Made by a program: the position numbers and the translations under genes. The notes below the pieces were generated by a model that made no database searches, had not been told where the DNA came from, and saw nothing but the letters and a program-made list of their open reading frames with translations. Shown here in pieces: positions 1-9,290 of a stretch of DNA of 64,000 nt. Origin of the DNA: Aeromicrobium stalagmiti. Lineage in GTDB: Bacteria; Actinomycetota; Actinomycetes; Propionibacteriales; Nocardioidaceae. The first letter of the stretch is position 1, and the number at the start of each line of letters is the position of its first letter. Where the stretch lies: the NCBI RefSeq assembly GCF_013283745.1, contig NZ_JABSTZ010000002.1, forward strand, positions 434,001 through 498,000, read 5' to 3'.

Positions 1-938
1 GCAACATCGCCGGACCGCGACACGCCCACGAGTGGGACGTCATCATCCGCAGCTTGCGCGACCTCGGCTACCAGGTCTCGTCGACGCCGGCGGTCTTCTC
101 GCCGCATCTTCTGCCGCCGTGGATGGGAGGCGCCCCCCAGGTCCGCGAACGAGTCTTCATCGTCGGCACCTACGTCGGCGACGAGACTGCTTGGGACGAG
201 GTCGATCCCATCGTCACCAACAAGCCGGTCGGCTCCTGGAACCCACAGGACTGGCGCCTGTCGGAGATCCTCGAGGCAGAGGACGAGATCGTCGACCGGG
301 CCAACTTCGACCTCACGCCCGCCGAGCAGACCTGGGTCGCGGCCTGGGCCGACTTCGTGCGTCGGTTCCGCGAGCTCGATATCCCGAAGTTGCCCGGCTT
401 CCCGATCTGGGCTGATGCCTTCGTCCACGAGGACGACCTCGTCATTCCTGACGAGACGCCGGCCTGGAAGGCAAACTTCCTCCGCAAGAACGCGGAGTTC
501 TACACCCAGTACCGCACTGTGATCGACGCTTGGCGCGACGCGCACGATCACCTTGCAGGCTTCCCTCCGTCGCGTCGCAAACTCGAGTGGCAAGCCCAGG
601 ACGCCGCGACCCTGGCCGAGTGCATCATGCACTTTCGTCCGTCCGGCATCCGGGTCAAGAAGGCCACGTACGTGCCCGCGCTGGTGGCCATCACGCAGAC
701 GACGGTCCTCGGCAGTCCACTCCGCCGCATCACTCCTCGCGAGGCGGCGCGCCTCCAGGGCCTGCCTGAGTCCTACGAGTTTCCCGGCCAGCCAGACTCG
801 GCGACTTACAAGCAGTTGGGCAACGGCGTAAACGTTGGCGTGGTCCGCCACGTGGCTCGAGTCCAGATGGCCCGTTCCGGCGACCGATGGGCACAGGTCG
901 CCGCGTCAGCCGGCGTGACGGACAGCGTCACGGCCTGA
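1..938 (+). CDS. DNA (cytosine-5) methyltransferase, 3' part
   Basis: Methylates cytosine C5 in a specific DNA sequence, usually as the modification arm of a restriction system or with Vsr. The reading frame is open from base 3, so the start and motifs I-IV lie outside the window; about 311 residues remain. The first codons read NIAGPRHAHEW, which fits the region after the catalytic ENV motif. A QVRERV block (motif VIII) follows near window residue 50, then the target-recognition region, then SPLRRITPREAARLQGLP (motif IX) and a QLGNGVNVGVV ending (motif X). Its stop overlaps the stop of the convergent Vsr-like gene by 11 bases. The pairing with vsr is the classic dcm-vsr arrangement. Family assignment is firm; the recognition sequence is unknown. 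Confidence 0.92.
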   Translation, partial: NIAGPRHAHEWDVIIRSLRDLGYQVSSTPAVFSPHLLPPWMGGAPQVRERVFIVGTYVGDETAWDEVDPIVTNKPVGSWNPQDWRLSEILEAEDEIVDRANFDLTPAEQTWVAAWADFVRRFRELDIPKLPGFPIWADAFVHEDDLVIPDETPAWKANFLRKNAEFYTQYRTVIDAWRDAHDHLAGFPPSRRKLEWQAQDAATLAECIMHFRPSGIRVKKATYVPALVAITQTTVLGSPLRRITPREAARLQGLPESYEFPGQPDSATYKQLGNGVNVGVVRHVARVQMARSGDRWAQVAASAGVTDSVTA

Positions 939-1350
939 GGAGTTCTACGATCCGCTCAGCCGACTGGTCCGGATCTTCGTGCTCCCAGACGCGGACGACT
1001 CGCCACCCGTGGTTTGCCAGGATGGGGTTCGTGTCGGCGTCACCTTCCTGCTTGCGAGCGATATTCCAGTCCCACCACTCACGCTTGGTCTTGGGCTGAG
1101 TCGCCTGCTCCAGGTACCCGTGTTGGCAGCAACCGCCGACTAAGACGGCGACCTTCGCCTGCGTGAAGGTGATGTCGACCCTTCTTCGCCGGCTTCCCGG
1201 CATGCGAGCCTTTACCCGAGACCGGAGTCCTCGGCCGTGCGGCGCCCGCCGCAGGGCCATCTCGGGCGCAATGCTCGAGCGACGGAACGGCGACATCTTT
1301 TGAGACAACGCTCCGCCGGGCGGCACACGATCCGGCTCCTTCTCAGCCAC
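928..1350 (-). CDS. Vsr-like very short patch repair endonuclease, probably impaired
   Basis: Vsr nicks next to T:G mismatches made by deamination of 5-methylcytosine. The 140-residue product keeps the family frame: an N-terminal PEMALRRA helix, RRVDITFT carrying the first acidic residue, and the C-terminal GWRVVRVWEHED. At the core, however, the usual actinobacterial VDGCFWHGC block reads VGGCCQHGY. The second acidic residue, the intercalating aromatic Phe-Trp pair and the second Cys of the zinc site are all changed. GTG start. It lies convergent to the methyltransferase it would serve. Either the gene is decaying or it is a divergent Vsr that lost normal activity. Family call is sure; activity is doubtful. 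Confidence 0.85.
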   Translation of the reverse strand: MAEKEPDRVPPGGALSQKMSPFRRSSIAPEMALRRAPHGRGLRSRVKARMPGSRRRRVDITFTQAKVAVLVGGCCQHGYLEQATQPKTKREWWDWNIARKQEGDADTNPILANHGWRVVRVWEHEDPDQSAERIVELLRP

Positions 1351-1377
1351 GTGCTCACAGCTGCTCGGCCGAGGATG

Positions 1378-1671
1378 TCAGCCCAGCAGTTTCTCTACGG
1401 CTCTTCGGATCTGTCGAAGACCTTCGAGGGTGACGGTCGAACCGCCAGCCGACGGTGTCCCTCTGCTGTCGAAGAATGTGGAGTCGTAAGGGAGGTTGGC
1501 AGTGGTGACAATTCTCTGAGCTTGCTGGGGCATGGACCCATTCGGATCGATGCCCAGACGAATGCAGGTACCGTCAAAAAGCGCCTTGTACACGGACGAG
1601 CCGCTACCGCGTCCCGGGTCTGGAATGCCGACAAGCTTCGAGATTGCCGTGATCTCTGATTCTTTGCTCAT
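1378..1671 (-). CDS. small hypothetical protein
   Basis: A 97-residue protein I do not recognise. ATG start at 1671; an in-frame ATG three codons upstream (1680) is equally possible and neither has a strong ribosome binding site. It begins with an MSKESEITAISKLVGIPDPG stretch that looks helical and ends LEGLRQIRRAVEKLLG, also helical, with a polar middle. It sits 27 bases downstream of the vsr-like start on the same strand, so it would be transcribed before vsr, and is divergent from the HNH gene at 1803. The reading frame stays open further upstream to 1968, but that extension is arginine-rich and overlaps the HNH gene, so I exclude it. Confidence 0.5.
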   Translation of the reverse strand: MSKESEITAISKLVGIPDPGRGSGSSVYKALFDGTCIRLGIDPNGSMPQQAQRIVTTANLPYDSTFFDSRGTPSAGGSTVTLEGLRQIRRAVEKLLG

Positions 1672-1802
1672 GGGTAGCATCTTAGAACTCCGCGCCGTGG
1701 CACGGGACCCTGATCGGTGCCGGTCGGCCGGCAGGAGCCGGGTCTCCCAGAAACGGACTTGGTCGGGCATCTCTAGAAGGATGGAAAGGTCGGCGGCAAT
1801 CG

Positions 1803-2522
1803 ATGAACGATGGTGGTTGGAAGAAGAGAGACCTTCCGTTTCTGATCGGAGATGCTCTGGGAACTGGCGTGGATGACCCAGCGTCCTGGGTGTCCCCGGG
1901 TGACACCGTCGAAGTCGCTTGGCACGAGGCCGTCGGGACTGCGTGCGCCGTCTTTTACAAGCCGACAAAGCATCGGCACATGAAGGAGCTGCTTCGCACG
2001 TTTCGCGTCGTCTGGGACGAGGATCGACACTCTTCGGCCAACGCGCCGAGCAAGGGCGGCGGAAACCTAAAGCGAGAGGCGTACCTGGACCTCTACCTTG
2101 CGATTCTTGAAGCTGTCGAACCGGAACCCGACCTGCCCACGGACTCGTGGCTCTTGAGGTCGATCCGAGCCCGAAGGGGGCAGGCCCAGTTTCGCCAGGA
2201 ATTGCTGGCGGCCTATGGCGAGCGATGTGCAGTCACGGCTTCGGGGGCCCGGTCCGTGCTCGAGGCGGCGCACATCGAACCCTTCGCGGCCGGAGGCAAG
2301 CCCCACGTATCCAACGGGCTTCTCCTCAGATCAGACATTCACACGTTGTTTGATCTTGGACTGCTGAGAATCCGGCCGGACCTGACGGTCGAGATCGACA
2401 ATGAGCTCGATGGGACGGAGTACGAGGAGCTAGAAGGTAGGGGCCTTCGCCTCCCACAGGACATCGAGGCGCAGCCGTCACAAGCGGCTCTGGCACAAAG
2501 GTGGAATGGCGCCACGAAGTAG
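1803..2522 (+). CDS. HNH endonuclease (HNH_2 type)
   Basis: A 239-residue predicted nuclease. The C-terminal half carries an HNH_2-type fold: FRQELLAAYGERCAVTA, then LEAAHIEPF with the first His pair, then SNGLLLRSDIHTLFDLGLL with the Asn and final His. This is the metal-dependent DNA-cutting domain often carried by restriction proteins. The N-terminal ~130 residues (GDTVEVAW, then KPTKHRHMKELLRTFRVVW) match nothing I know and may recognise the target. ATG at 1803 has a GAAAGG-like site about 16 bases upstream. The gene sits between the methyltransferase/vsr pair and the Z1 operon, so it could be the nuclease of the methyltransferase. The C-terminal domain closely resembles that of the gene at 10949-11773. 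Confidence 0.8.
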   Translation: MNDGGWKKRDLPFLIGDALGTGVDDPASWVSPGDTVEVAWHEAVGTACAVFYKPTKHRHMKELLRTFRVVWDEDRHSSANAPSKGGGNLKREAYLDLYLAILEAVEPEPDLPTDSWLLRSIRARRGQAQFRQELLAAYGERCAVTASGARSVLEAAHIEPFAAGGKPHVSNGLLLRSDIHTLFDLGLLRIRPDLTVEIDNELDGTEYEELEGRGLRLPQDIEAQPSQAALAQRWNGATK

Positions 2523-2622
2523 CGCCGGGGGTGAGGGCTGACGACGGGCGAATGGAAGCGCCCGGTGAAGTTGTGCGGTCGGACCACCCAGGAAACGAAG
2601 CACCAGACATCATCATTGGCGC
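2523..2622. other. convergent intergenic gap
   Basis: One hundred bases between the stops of the HNH gene and the DUF4420 gene. I see no strong hairpin with a T run; a weak GGGCG/CGCCC pairing is all that could serve as a terminator. Confidence 0.4.
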
Positions 2623-3681
2623 CTACCGATTCTGGATTGCAATCGCAAGTTGACGGGCAAGCTCGTTCAGGGAGTGTGCTGGGTCTCCATGCACAGGTGC
2701 GTCCCTAGTTCGGATCTTGTAGGACACGCTGCCCGGAATGACCGCGGGATACGTGGCCAAGTCAGATGTGCGGAGCACGCCGGCCGACTGGGAAGCAAGA
2801 TTGATCGTGCTGGCTGAATCAAGCGAAAATTGACGGCCGTAGAAGGCGCTGTCACGCGAGTCGTCGTGCACGTAGCCGAAAGTATCGGATCGACGAAAGG
2901 TCTCGACCCAGGAGATGAAGGGATTCACCCATTCGTGAGCTGCGGTTCGCAACCGGGCGACCAGCCTGTCCACAAGCTCCGGAATGTCGAACCCGTCCCC
3001 CGCAAGGCCTCTTGAGAGCACCAACTGCAGCAGGGTCAGGGAGCTTTCGTCGTCGTCCAGAGACACCTCAGCAGGGTGGTTGATATCCACGGCGCTCGCC
3101 GACTGATCTGAGGTTCGGACGATGACGCCGTGCCCTTCCGTACGGAGGTCACGATATGCGGGGGAATTGCAGAATGCTTCCATGATCCGAGGCAGTGCAG
3201 TGTCCCCAGAGTTCTCGACGATTCTCGACAAGAGCAGAACCCTCGCCGCAAGCGCGTGCAGGGAACGTTCTGCGGTCCCGTGCTGGGTAAAGGCCAGCTC
3301 GATCAGAGGTTCAGTCGCGTGGAACGAAGACTCAAGGTCGGTTTCGGCTCCTTGCCTCAGCATCTCCGCGCAGATGAAGGCTACGAACTGGTCAAAGTGC
3401 GCAAGCGGAGGCAAGGAGAGCATTGTCGTCTCCGTGGCGGCGACGACGCCCGCCCGGTAGATCGGCTGCTGATGGCAGTGTCGGGCCACGACAGCTGACT
3501 GGGGGCTCAACTCGTCACTTCGGAGGACGACGACTACCTCACCCAACGGAGAGCGACAGAGACCCAACTCTCCTGGCACGACCCAGCTGATGTCCCGAAG
3601 ATCCGCATCGGAGTTCGAACGAATCTCTTCGACCAGAAGAACGAGGTCTGAGTAGCCGGGCGAGTTCGGGGGGGCGATCAC
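2623..3681 (-). CDS. DUF4420-like protein, putative PD-(D/E)XK family
   Basis: A 352-residue protein that by size, position after a Z1 gene and overall pattern (VPGELGLCRSPLGEVVVVLR near the N-terminus, a DLESSFHATEPLIELAF helix in the middle) fits DUF4420, described as a putative PD-(D/E)XK nuclease family. I cannot point to a clean D-E-x-K triad, so catalysis is inferred from the family. GTG start at 3681 overlaps the Z1 stop by 4 bases (GTGA), so the two are translationally coupled. In MZA-type clusters this protein is the partner of Z1 and is followed by an AIPR gene. Here the next gene is the convergent HNH gene and no AIPR protein is present. Confidence 0.68.
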   Translation of the reverse strand: MIAPPNSPGYSDLVLLVEEIRSNSDADLRDISWVVPGELGLCRSPLGEVVVVLRSDELSPQSAVVARHCHQQPIYRAGVVAATETTMLSLPPLAHFDQFVAFICAEMLRQGAETDLESSFHATEPLIELAFTQHGTAERSLHALAARVLLLSRIVENSGDTALPRIMEAFCNSPAYRDLRTEGHGVIVRTSDQSASAVDINHPAEVSLDDDESSLTLLQLVLSRGLAGDGFDIPELVDRLVARLRTAAHEWVNPFISWVETFRRSDTFGYVHDDSRDSAFYGRQFSLDSASTINLASQSAGVLRTSDLATYPAVIPGSVSYKIRTRDAPVHGDPAHSLNELARQLAIAIQNR

Positions 3682-6440
3682 GATGCGGGTCCTCGTGCGG
3701 CAATCTGGTTTGGACCCCCGACCGGGAGCGAAACGCCCACGGCCGTGACTGGGTGTCTGATGCCGTCCGGGTGCGTGATGTTGAACAGGATCAGGCCAGG
3801 TCGCCCAGCAGCGCGCGACTTCAGTTGGAGCTCGGTCTCGGACGGCGGATGATCAAGATCGTAGAGATCAAACCACTCGTCACCAGCCCAAGGCCCCGCG
3901 TTGTGGCTTCCCCAACCCCCAGGCATCTCTCCGTCTCGCACGGCTCGATTCATCACAGGGCAGTCGAACGCGAGCGTATCGAACGGTGGGGTTGATGGTG
4001 CGGCGCCAGAGCCGAACCGAATGCCGATGTTAAATCGCGGTTGCTGGTTCCGCTTCTCCTCGAGGTCGACCATTGACCAGACCTCGCTCAATTCGCCCGT
4101 CGTGGTGAAGAAGTCAGATCTGATGTCCAGACAACTGGCCCATAGTCGCAGGTAGGCCGCCACGCTGTAGGGACACCTCGTTCTTTCTCTTGCGAAGTCG
4201 ATCGATTCTCCGGCGTTTGCCGGGGTGCGAAAGAACGGCCGTAAATCCTGAGGACTTGAGTCGTCGGAGAACAAGTGGGACTCGATGGCGCCCCATCGAG
4301 AGGCCTGCCAACCTTCCGGGCTTGGCGTGTAGTGGTCGTACCGCAGCGCATCGAGGAGATCAGCTGCTTCCTGCAGATCGAGTGACTTGTCGAGCATCCG
4401 GCCGCGGGGGCCACTGACATCCACCACGTGCGACGGTTGATCTGCAAACAGCGACACGACGAGTTGCGTGTTGGGGTCTGGCAGGCCGCCATCGTTGACC
4501 AGCTCGATGAAGGGGTCGGCGCCTGGCCATGCTGGGACGCTGCGGACGTCGGCGATCTTGTTTGTAGCTCGGTACTGCTCGGTCTCCAGCACGATCGGAT
4601 TCGGAGCACCCGCCTGCTTGCTCATCTCGATGAAGACCTGCCGCCGGAGTGCCTCATCGGCGTCGTGATACGCGCGAAACAGGTCGATCTGCTTCTGCTC
4701 GGCGAACAGTCTCACCACGTCGAGATGAGCGCCGCGGTAGCCGAACCACCGCTGCATCTGGGTCTGCGTGTCCGCCACTGGGTTGTCGCTAGGGCGCAAG
4801 AAGAGTGTGGTCGTCAGGCCTTCCAACGTGAGGCCTCGCGACATGACGTTGCCCGCCACGAAGATGGTGAGGAGGTTAGGCGAGCATCGCCAGCCGTCCT
4901 CGCCACGAACGGGATCGAAGCGGGGCCGATCATCAGAAGCTGGGTCGCTGTTCACCACGGCGATGCGGACGGCCGGAAGTACCTCGTCGATGATCAGTGT
5001 CTTGATCTCTGGCCAGTTGGACGGCTGCGCCACTGCATACCCGAGCGGACCAAGGACCTCCTCCAGCTCCGAGCCGGTGTCGGCAAACTTCGAGACCCAC
5101 GTCGACCACTGGTTCTCGTTCGACTCGAGGTCGTGAGTGACCTGTTCGACGGGTAGGTGCCGCTCGCCGGCATTGATCCGGGCACGAGATGCCTCGACGG
5201 GTTCGTCATGAGCCCACGCGAGCAGCCGCGCTGCGCCGTCGAAGTGGTCTTCCATCGAGGCTGACGGATGAAAGAGCATCGAGTGGGGGAGCGGGCTCTG
5301 CGCCTTCGCGGCGATCGCGTCCGTCCATGTCATGCTCTGGGCCTGACTAGGCAGGAGGCGGCTTCCGCGACGCCACAGGCGGATGGCGCCCGCCACCAGA
5401 AAGGCGCGCACCGCGTCGGCTAAAGAGTCGTCGGCCGGACCTCGGGCCTCGAAGAGTGGCGCCCTCGTCAGGGACTTGTAGAACAGCTGCCCTCCGACGT
5501 AGTGACCGCTAGGACCTTGTGGCTCGCGGTAGGTCGCCGATCGAGGGGTGAGCTCCCCTGCCTGGCCAGGAGTTCGGAGGCTCACGACAAACTCGTTTGG
5601 AGCAAGCGGGTTTGTTCGGCGCTGCAGAAAGTTAGCCTGAGGCGTGGCGGTGTAAGCCATGTAGGTCACGAAGAGACCCTTGTCGCTCGTCCCGTGGGAA
5701 CGCGGCCGAGAGTCCCAGAGGTCAACGATCGAGTCAGGAAGTTGTCGCGCGGCTGTTCCGAGTGGGCCGGGATCGTTGATAGACCCGTCGTCGGCCTCGT
5801 CGTCGAGGACGAGCAGATGAAATGGGCGGTCAGCGCTCCTGACACCCGCCATGATGCTCTCGCTGATCGTCGTTGCCAGGGATCCGAGGTGATGGACGTT
5901 CTTCAAGGCCACGACCAGGATGGGTCGCGACTTCGCCACGGCCCTCTTGGCCGCCGCGACGTTGAGCTGGTACAGATCGGCGGGCGTACCGGTGTAGCCG
6001 TCTTGTCCGAGCAGCGCGCTTGGTGATGGCATCAGCACCCGACCCAGAACTGACGTCTGCAGGTCAAGCTGGGAGTGCGTGCGATCGAAGGTCTGCTTCC
6101 AGAGACCGACCTGAGTGCCACCCAGCAGCACAATCGCATCTACCCCGGCGTCCAACCCCTTTGCGGCGACTCCAAGCATCGAAGCGGTCTTGCCGGACTG
6201 GACGGACCCCATGACAAGTCCTCGTCGGACGCGACTCTCGGGCCATGAGCCTTCATCAGGGCTGCCGGCACCAAAGACGCCAGCAGTGACGAGGTACTCG
6301 CAGTCGTCCGCGATGGCCTGGTGAGCTGTCGGCGAGACCTGCTCGGCAAGATGGCTCGAGTATCGAGCCCACCACGACGCCGTCTCAAATTCTGGATCAG
6401 GCGGCTCCGGCCAGGGGACTAATGAAACTGTCTCCAGCAC
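3678..6440 (-). CDS. Z1 domain-containing ATPase/helicase-like protein
   Basis: A 920-residue superfamily-2-like ATPase of the Z1 family, found in predicted restriction or anti-phage operons. The Walker A motif GSVQSGKT is at residues 78-85 and the Walker B motif DDEAD at 213-217. The diagnostic Z1 core lies after residue 520: MSRGLTLEGL, then QMQRWFGYR with a helicase motif VI-like arginine. GTG start at 6440 lies 5 bases after the stop of the DUF262 fusion gene, and the end overlaps DUF4420 by 4 bases, giving one operon. In MZA systems Z1 works with a MutL-like ATPase, a DUF4420-type protein and AIPR. The MutL-like and AIPR parts are absent from this window. Family call is firm; the role in phage defence is inferred from context. 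Confidence 0.92.
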   Translation of the reverse strand: MLETVSLVPWPEPPDPEFETASWWARYSSHLAEQVSPTAHQAIADDCEYLVTAGVFGAGSPDEGSWPESRVRRGLVMGSVQSGKTASMLGVAAKGLDAGVDAIVLLGGTQVGLWKQTFDRTHSQLDLQTSVLGRVLMPSPSALLGQDGYTGTPADLYQLNVAAAKRAVAKSRPILVVALKNVHHLGSLATTISESIMAGVRSADRPFHLLVLDDEADDGSINDPGPLGTAARQLPDSIVDLWDSRPRSHGTSDKGLFVTYMAYTATPQANFLQRRTNPLAPNEFVVSLRTPGQAGELTPRSATYREPQGPSGHYVGGQLFYKSLTRAPLFEARGPADDSLADAVRAFLVAGAIRLWRRGSRLLPSQAQSMTWTDAIAAKAQSPLPHSMLFHPSASMEDHFDGAARLLAWAHDEPVEASRARINAGERHLPVEQVTHDLESNENQWSTWVSKFADTGSELEEVLGPLGYAVAQPSNWPEIKTLIIDEVLPAVRIAVVNSDPASDDRPRFDPVRGEDGWRCSPNLLTIFVAGNVMSRGLTLEGLTTTLFLRPSDNPVADTQTQMQRWFGYRGAHLDVVRLFAEQKQIDLFRAYHDADEALRRQVFIEMSKQAGAPNPIVLETEQYRATNKIADVRSVPAWPGADPFIELVNDGGLPDPNTQLVVSLFADQPSHVVDVSGPRGRMLDKSLDLQEAADLLDALRYDHYTPSPEGWQASRWGAIESHLFSDDSSPQDLRPFFRTPANAGESIDFARERTRCPYSVAAYLRLWASCLDIRSDFFTTTGELSEVWSMVDLEEKRNQQPRFNIGIRFGSGAAPSTPPFDTLAFDCPVMNRAVRDGEMPGGWGSHNAGPWAGDEWFDLYDLDHPPSETELQLKSRAAGRPGLILFNITHPDGIRHPVTAVGVSLPVGGPNQIAARGPAS

Positions 6441-6445
6441 GTGCG

Positions 6446-9133
6446 CTACCCACCATCCCAGACGTGCAGAGATCGAGCGATGTCGTGCCCCCGCACGCCG
6501 GACAACCCGAACCGCTGGCGCAGTGCAGCATCCGCTTCATGAGCCTGGACGCCGAGCATCTCCATCGTGTTGAGTGCGACGAACCCGATGTAGGAGGCTT
6601 GCGAGCGGCTCTGAGTCTTCTTCGGCCGCTGCCAGCGCAAGGGGTCGGTCGATGCCACCGTCCGAAGTTTTTCAGCGATGTCCTCGAGGGCGTCAGTCTG
6701 GTCCCGCTCCTTGACGATGGTCGCGAGCGCAACTCCCGTGATCGTGGCTACTAGCTGCAGTTCCTGCCACTTGTCCCCGGGAGAGATCGGCGTCCAGACG
6801 CTCCCGTCCTTTGCGTCGCAAGCAGCATGCGCCGACACGGCGTTGTTGATCAGGTCGGCGAGGGCGGCGACCGTCGCCGGGCGACGGAGCGGATGCCGTG
6901 CGTCTGCATCGACCTTGTCGAACAGTTCTGTGATCAACTTGGCTGTTGACTTGGCACCTGCGGAGTTCGGGTCTACTTGCTGTGGCGCTGCGTACGGTTC
7001 GTCGTCGCGGAATGGTGATCCCTTGATGGACGTCGAGTCGACAAGAAGGGACGCTGCGATCCAGCAGACGAGCTTCGTCCTCTTGTATCGGGACGTTCCT
7101 ACGTTGTAGTCCTCGATCATGGCGGGAAGCGCCGAGATTCGAGCGGAGATTGGCCGGAGGAAAGGGGCCACTTCTTCCAGGTTGGGGTTGTCCCCTGAGG
7201 CGACGAGAAGTCCTCGCATGAGGTCGAGGTTGTGGTAGACCGCGTTCCTGATCTCCTCTGCGTTCAGGTGCTTGCCCTGCTTGTTGTAAAGATTGAAGAC
7301 TTCGTGAATCTGGCGCCTCGTCGCGTTCGAGTATTCCAGCACAGGGATCTGGTACTCATTGCCGATCTCGAAGAGGTCTTCGACGGTGGTGTGACGGCCT
7401 GCGATCCAGATCCGTTGGGGCTTGACCTGTGTGTAGTACTTGCCTTCGAGTACTTTCAACTCACCCGAGAGCGCTCCCTTGCTGTCAGACCTGAGCCGGT
7501 AGGGGAGCTGGAGTTCGCGCTCGCGAGCAGAGGAGAGGCGCCATGGTGTGTGCTTGTTGTACGCCTTGCGAAACGCGAGGTAGTCGCTTCGAAACAAGTT
7601 GCTGAAGCCCACGCTGGGGTATTGCTCATCCAGCTCGGCAACGTGACGAAGTGCCGTGGGGTGGCGACCCATGAATCGCAGAATGGCGGTCAGCCGCTGC
7701 TTGCCGTCGACGATCTCGTAGGTGCCACTTGCCTCCGTCGGTGTCAGGACGATCACCGAAGGGAGAGGAATTCCCCGGAGCACCGACTCGATGAGAAGTT
7801 GGGCGTCCGCGGTGGGCCACACGTCCGCACGCTGATAAGAGGGGGCCAGGTCGAGCTCTCCTCGTGCGGCCCGAGAAGCGAAGGTGTTGATCGACCACTG
7901 GTTGGCCTTCGCGACGAAAGGTCCGGTGGGCTCCTCGTCCTCGTCGTCGGCGATGTCCTCCCAGGCCGCGAACCATTGAGCTGTTGCGAGATCGAGGTTG
8001 GAGTCCTCGGACTCGAGATCGGCCGAGAACGTGTGCTTGAGGTCGAGGGCGCGTTCACACCGTGCGTGGAGCAGCTCCATGCCGATGTCTGTCAACTGAG
8101 GGCGTTCGGCCGGGGCCTGCGGGTCGATCAGGTCCTCGAGCGGGTCGAGCGCAGATGCCAACGACGCGATGCCTGCCATGGGAGAGGTGTTGACCATCCT
8201 CGTCCCGAGGTTGAGCCATCCCTGGACCTGAACAATCGAGGCAAGCCAACCGTTGGTGCGGAAGTCGACCGCGTCTGAATCGACCTGACTAGCAGGATCC
8301 ACTCCTATCGGTGTCGCGCTAGGACGAGACAGGTCGACGACTAGCTGGACGAGATCCTCCTGCAAGTCGGATGCCACCGACGCGTCCGTCGACTGCGCAT
8401 CGCCGTCCACGTGTCGTCCCTCCCCGGAGAATGATGGTGATGACATCTCGATGTTCCTCTCGTGAATGACGGCGGTGGCGGTGGTTGAGGCCTCAAGAGC
8501 CGCTCGAAGCTCCTCGTTCAGCTGGTCCACGTCGCGACGCGACGCACACGACCGGCAGAGCAGGTGCACATCGGATCGTTCGCGTCGCAGCAGCAGGGTG
8601 GGATCGGCGACGACAGCAGGAATCTCACCTTTGCGGTAGGCGTCACACCCACGGCACAAGGCGTCGGGCGGGTCGCTCGCTGGCCTCTTCTCGGCGTCCC
8701 GGAGCAGCCGGTAAAGCAGCTGGCCACCCTCGAATTGCGCTTCTGCGGCTTCGTGGGTCGGAGCGAGGGTGAGCCCTGCTGCTGTTCGGACGGCCAGCGC
8801 AAGTTCTCGCCGTCCTGTTTCGTCGCTGGACCAGCGGTGCCACGCCCAGGTGTCGCCGGCCCCTGCGTTTGCCATGCCCGCGCCGGCGTAGGTCGGATCG
8901 ATCGACGCGAAGTTGTGAAGCTTGAGGGCGACGCTGGACGGACTCCTGAATGACGGCCCGGACCGGATCGATGGGTCGAAGACGGGGAGATGCCGAAGAA
9001 GCGTGCTCAACTCGATCACGGCTGGATTCGACGCGCTGAGGCCCACGGTTCCACCCAGCGAGCGATACAGGTCGAGCGCGAGCACGAGCTCATCGCGACT
9101 CCAAGGCGGACTCTTTTGGAGGTTCTCGGTCAA
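6446..9133 (-). CDS. McrA-N-like domain fused to DUF262 protein
   Basis: About 895 residues from a TTG at 9133, preceded by AGGGACGGG; the frame stays open to a TTG at 9298, and an ATG at 9193 has no ribosome site. The product begins SPPWSRDELVLALDLY, a domain usually at the N-terminus of McrA/HNH-type nucleases. Two CxxC pairs (CRGC and CRSC, about 30 residues apart) follow where the HNH would be, suggesting a zinc knuckle with the catalytic His absent. The C-terminal half is DUF262, the ParB-like NTPase of GmrS: APSYQRADVW, then YEIVDGKQRLTAILRF. No DUF1524 nuclease follows. An internal ATG at 8446 with GAGAGG upstream could yield the DUF262 part alone. First gene of the Z1 operon. Confidence 0.82.
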   Translation of the reverse strand: MTENLQKSPPWSRDELVLALDLYRSLGGTVGLSASNPAVIELSTLLRHLPVFDPSIRSGPSFRSPSSVALKLHNFASIDPTYAGAGMANAGAGDTWAWHRWSSDETGRRELALAVRTAAGLTLAPTHEAAEAQFEGGQLLYRLLRDAEKRPASDPPDALCRGCDAYRKGEIPAVVADPTLLLRRERSDVHLLCRSCASRRDVDQLNEELRAALEASTTATAVIHERNIEMSSPSFSGEGRHVDGDAQSTDASVASDLQEDLVQLVVDLSRPSATPIGVDPASQVDSDAVDFRTNGWLASIVQVQGWLNLGTRMVNTSPMAGIASLASALDPLEDLIDPQAPAERPQLTDIGMELLHARCERALDLKHTFSADLESEDSNLDLATAQWFAAWEDIADDEDEEPTGPFVAKANQWSINTFASRAARGELDLAPSYQRADVWPTADAQLLIESVLRGIPLPSVIVLTPTEASGTYEIVDGKQRLTAILRFMGRHPTALRHVAELDEQYPSVGFSNLFRSDYLAFRKAYNKHTPWRLSSARERELQLPYRLRSDSKGALSGELKVLEGKYYTQVKPQRIWIAGRHTTVEDLFEIGNEYQIPVLEYSNATRRQIHEVFNLYNKQGKHLNAEEIRNAVYHNLDLMRGLLVASGDNPNLEEVAPFLRPISARISALPAMIEDYNVGTSRYKRTKLVCWIAASLLVDSTSIKGSPFRDDEPYAAPQQVDPNSAGAKSTAKLITELFDKVDADARHPLRRPATVAALADLINNAVSAHAACDAKDGSVWTPISPGDKWQELQLVATITGVALATIVKERDQTDALEDIAEKLRTVASTDPLRWQRPKKTQSRSQASYIGFVALNTMEMLGVQAHEADAALRQRFGLSGVRGHDIARSLHVWDGG

Positions 9134-9290
9134 GTTCCCGTCCCTGTCGTGCCGAAGACCCGGCTGATCGCTGTGACCTGGACGACAATACATACTGTCT
9201 GAGTCGGCAGTGGTCGGTTTGGTCTCTACCCCGCTTGTCTGATCTAAGAAGTCGACGATTCCCGAGCCACGAGAGCAGCGAGGACCTGAA
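9134..9290. promoter_or_regulatory. divergent intergenic region
   Basis: About 157 bases between the preferred TTG start of the DUF262 fusion gene and the TTG of the plus-strand trio. It should hold both promoters. No convincing paired -35/-10 boxes stand out by eye. If the fusion gene starts at 9298 instead, this region is coding. Confidence 0.35.
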
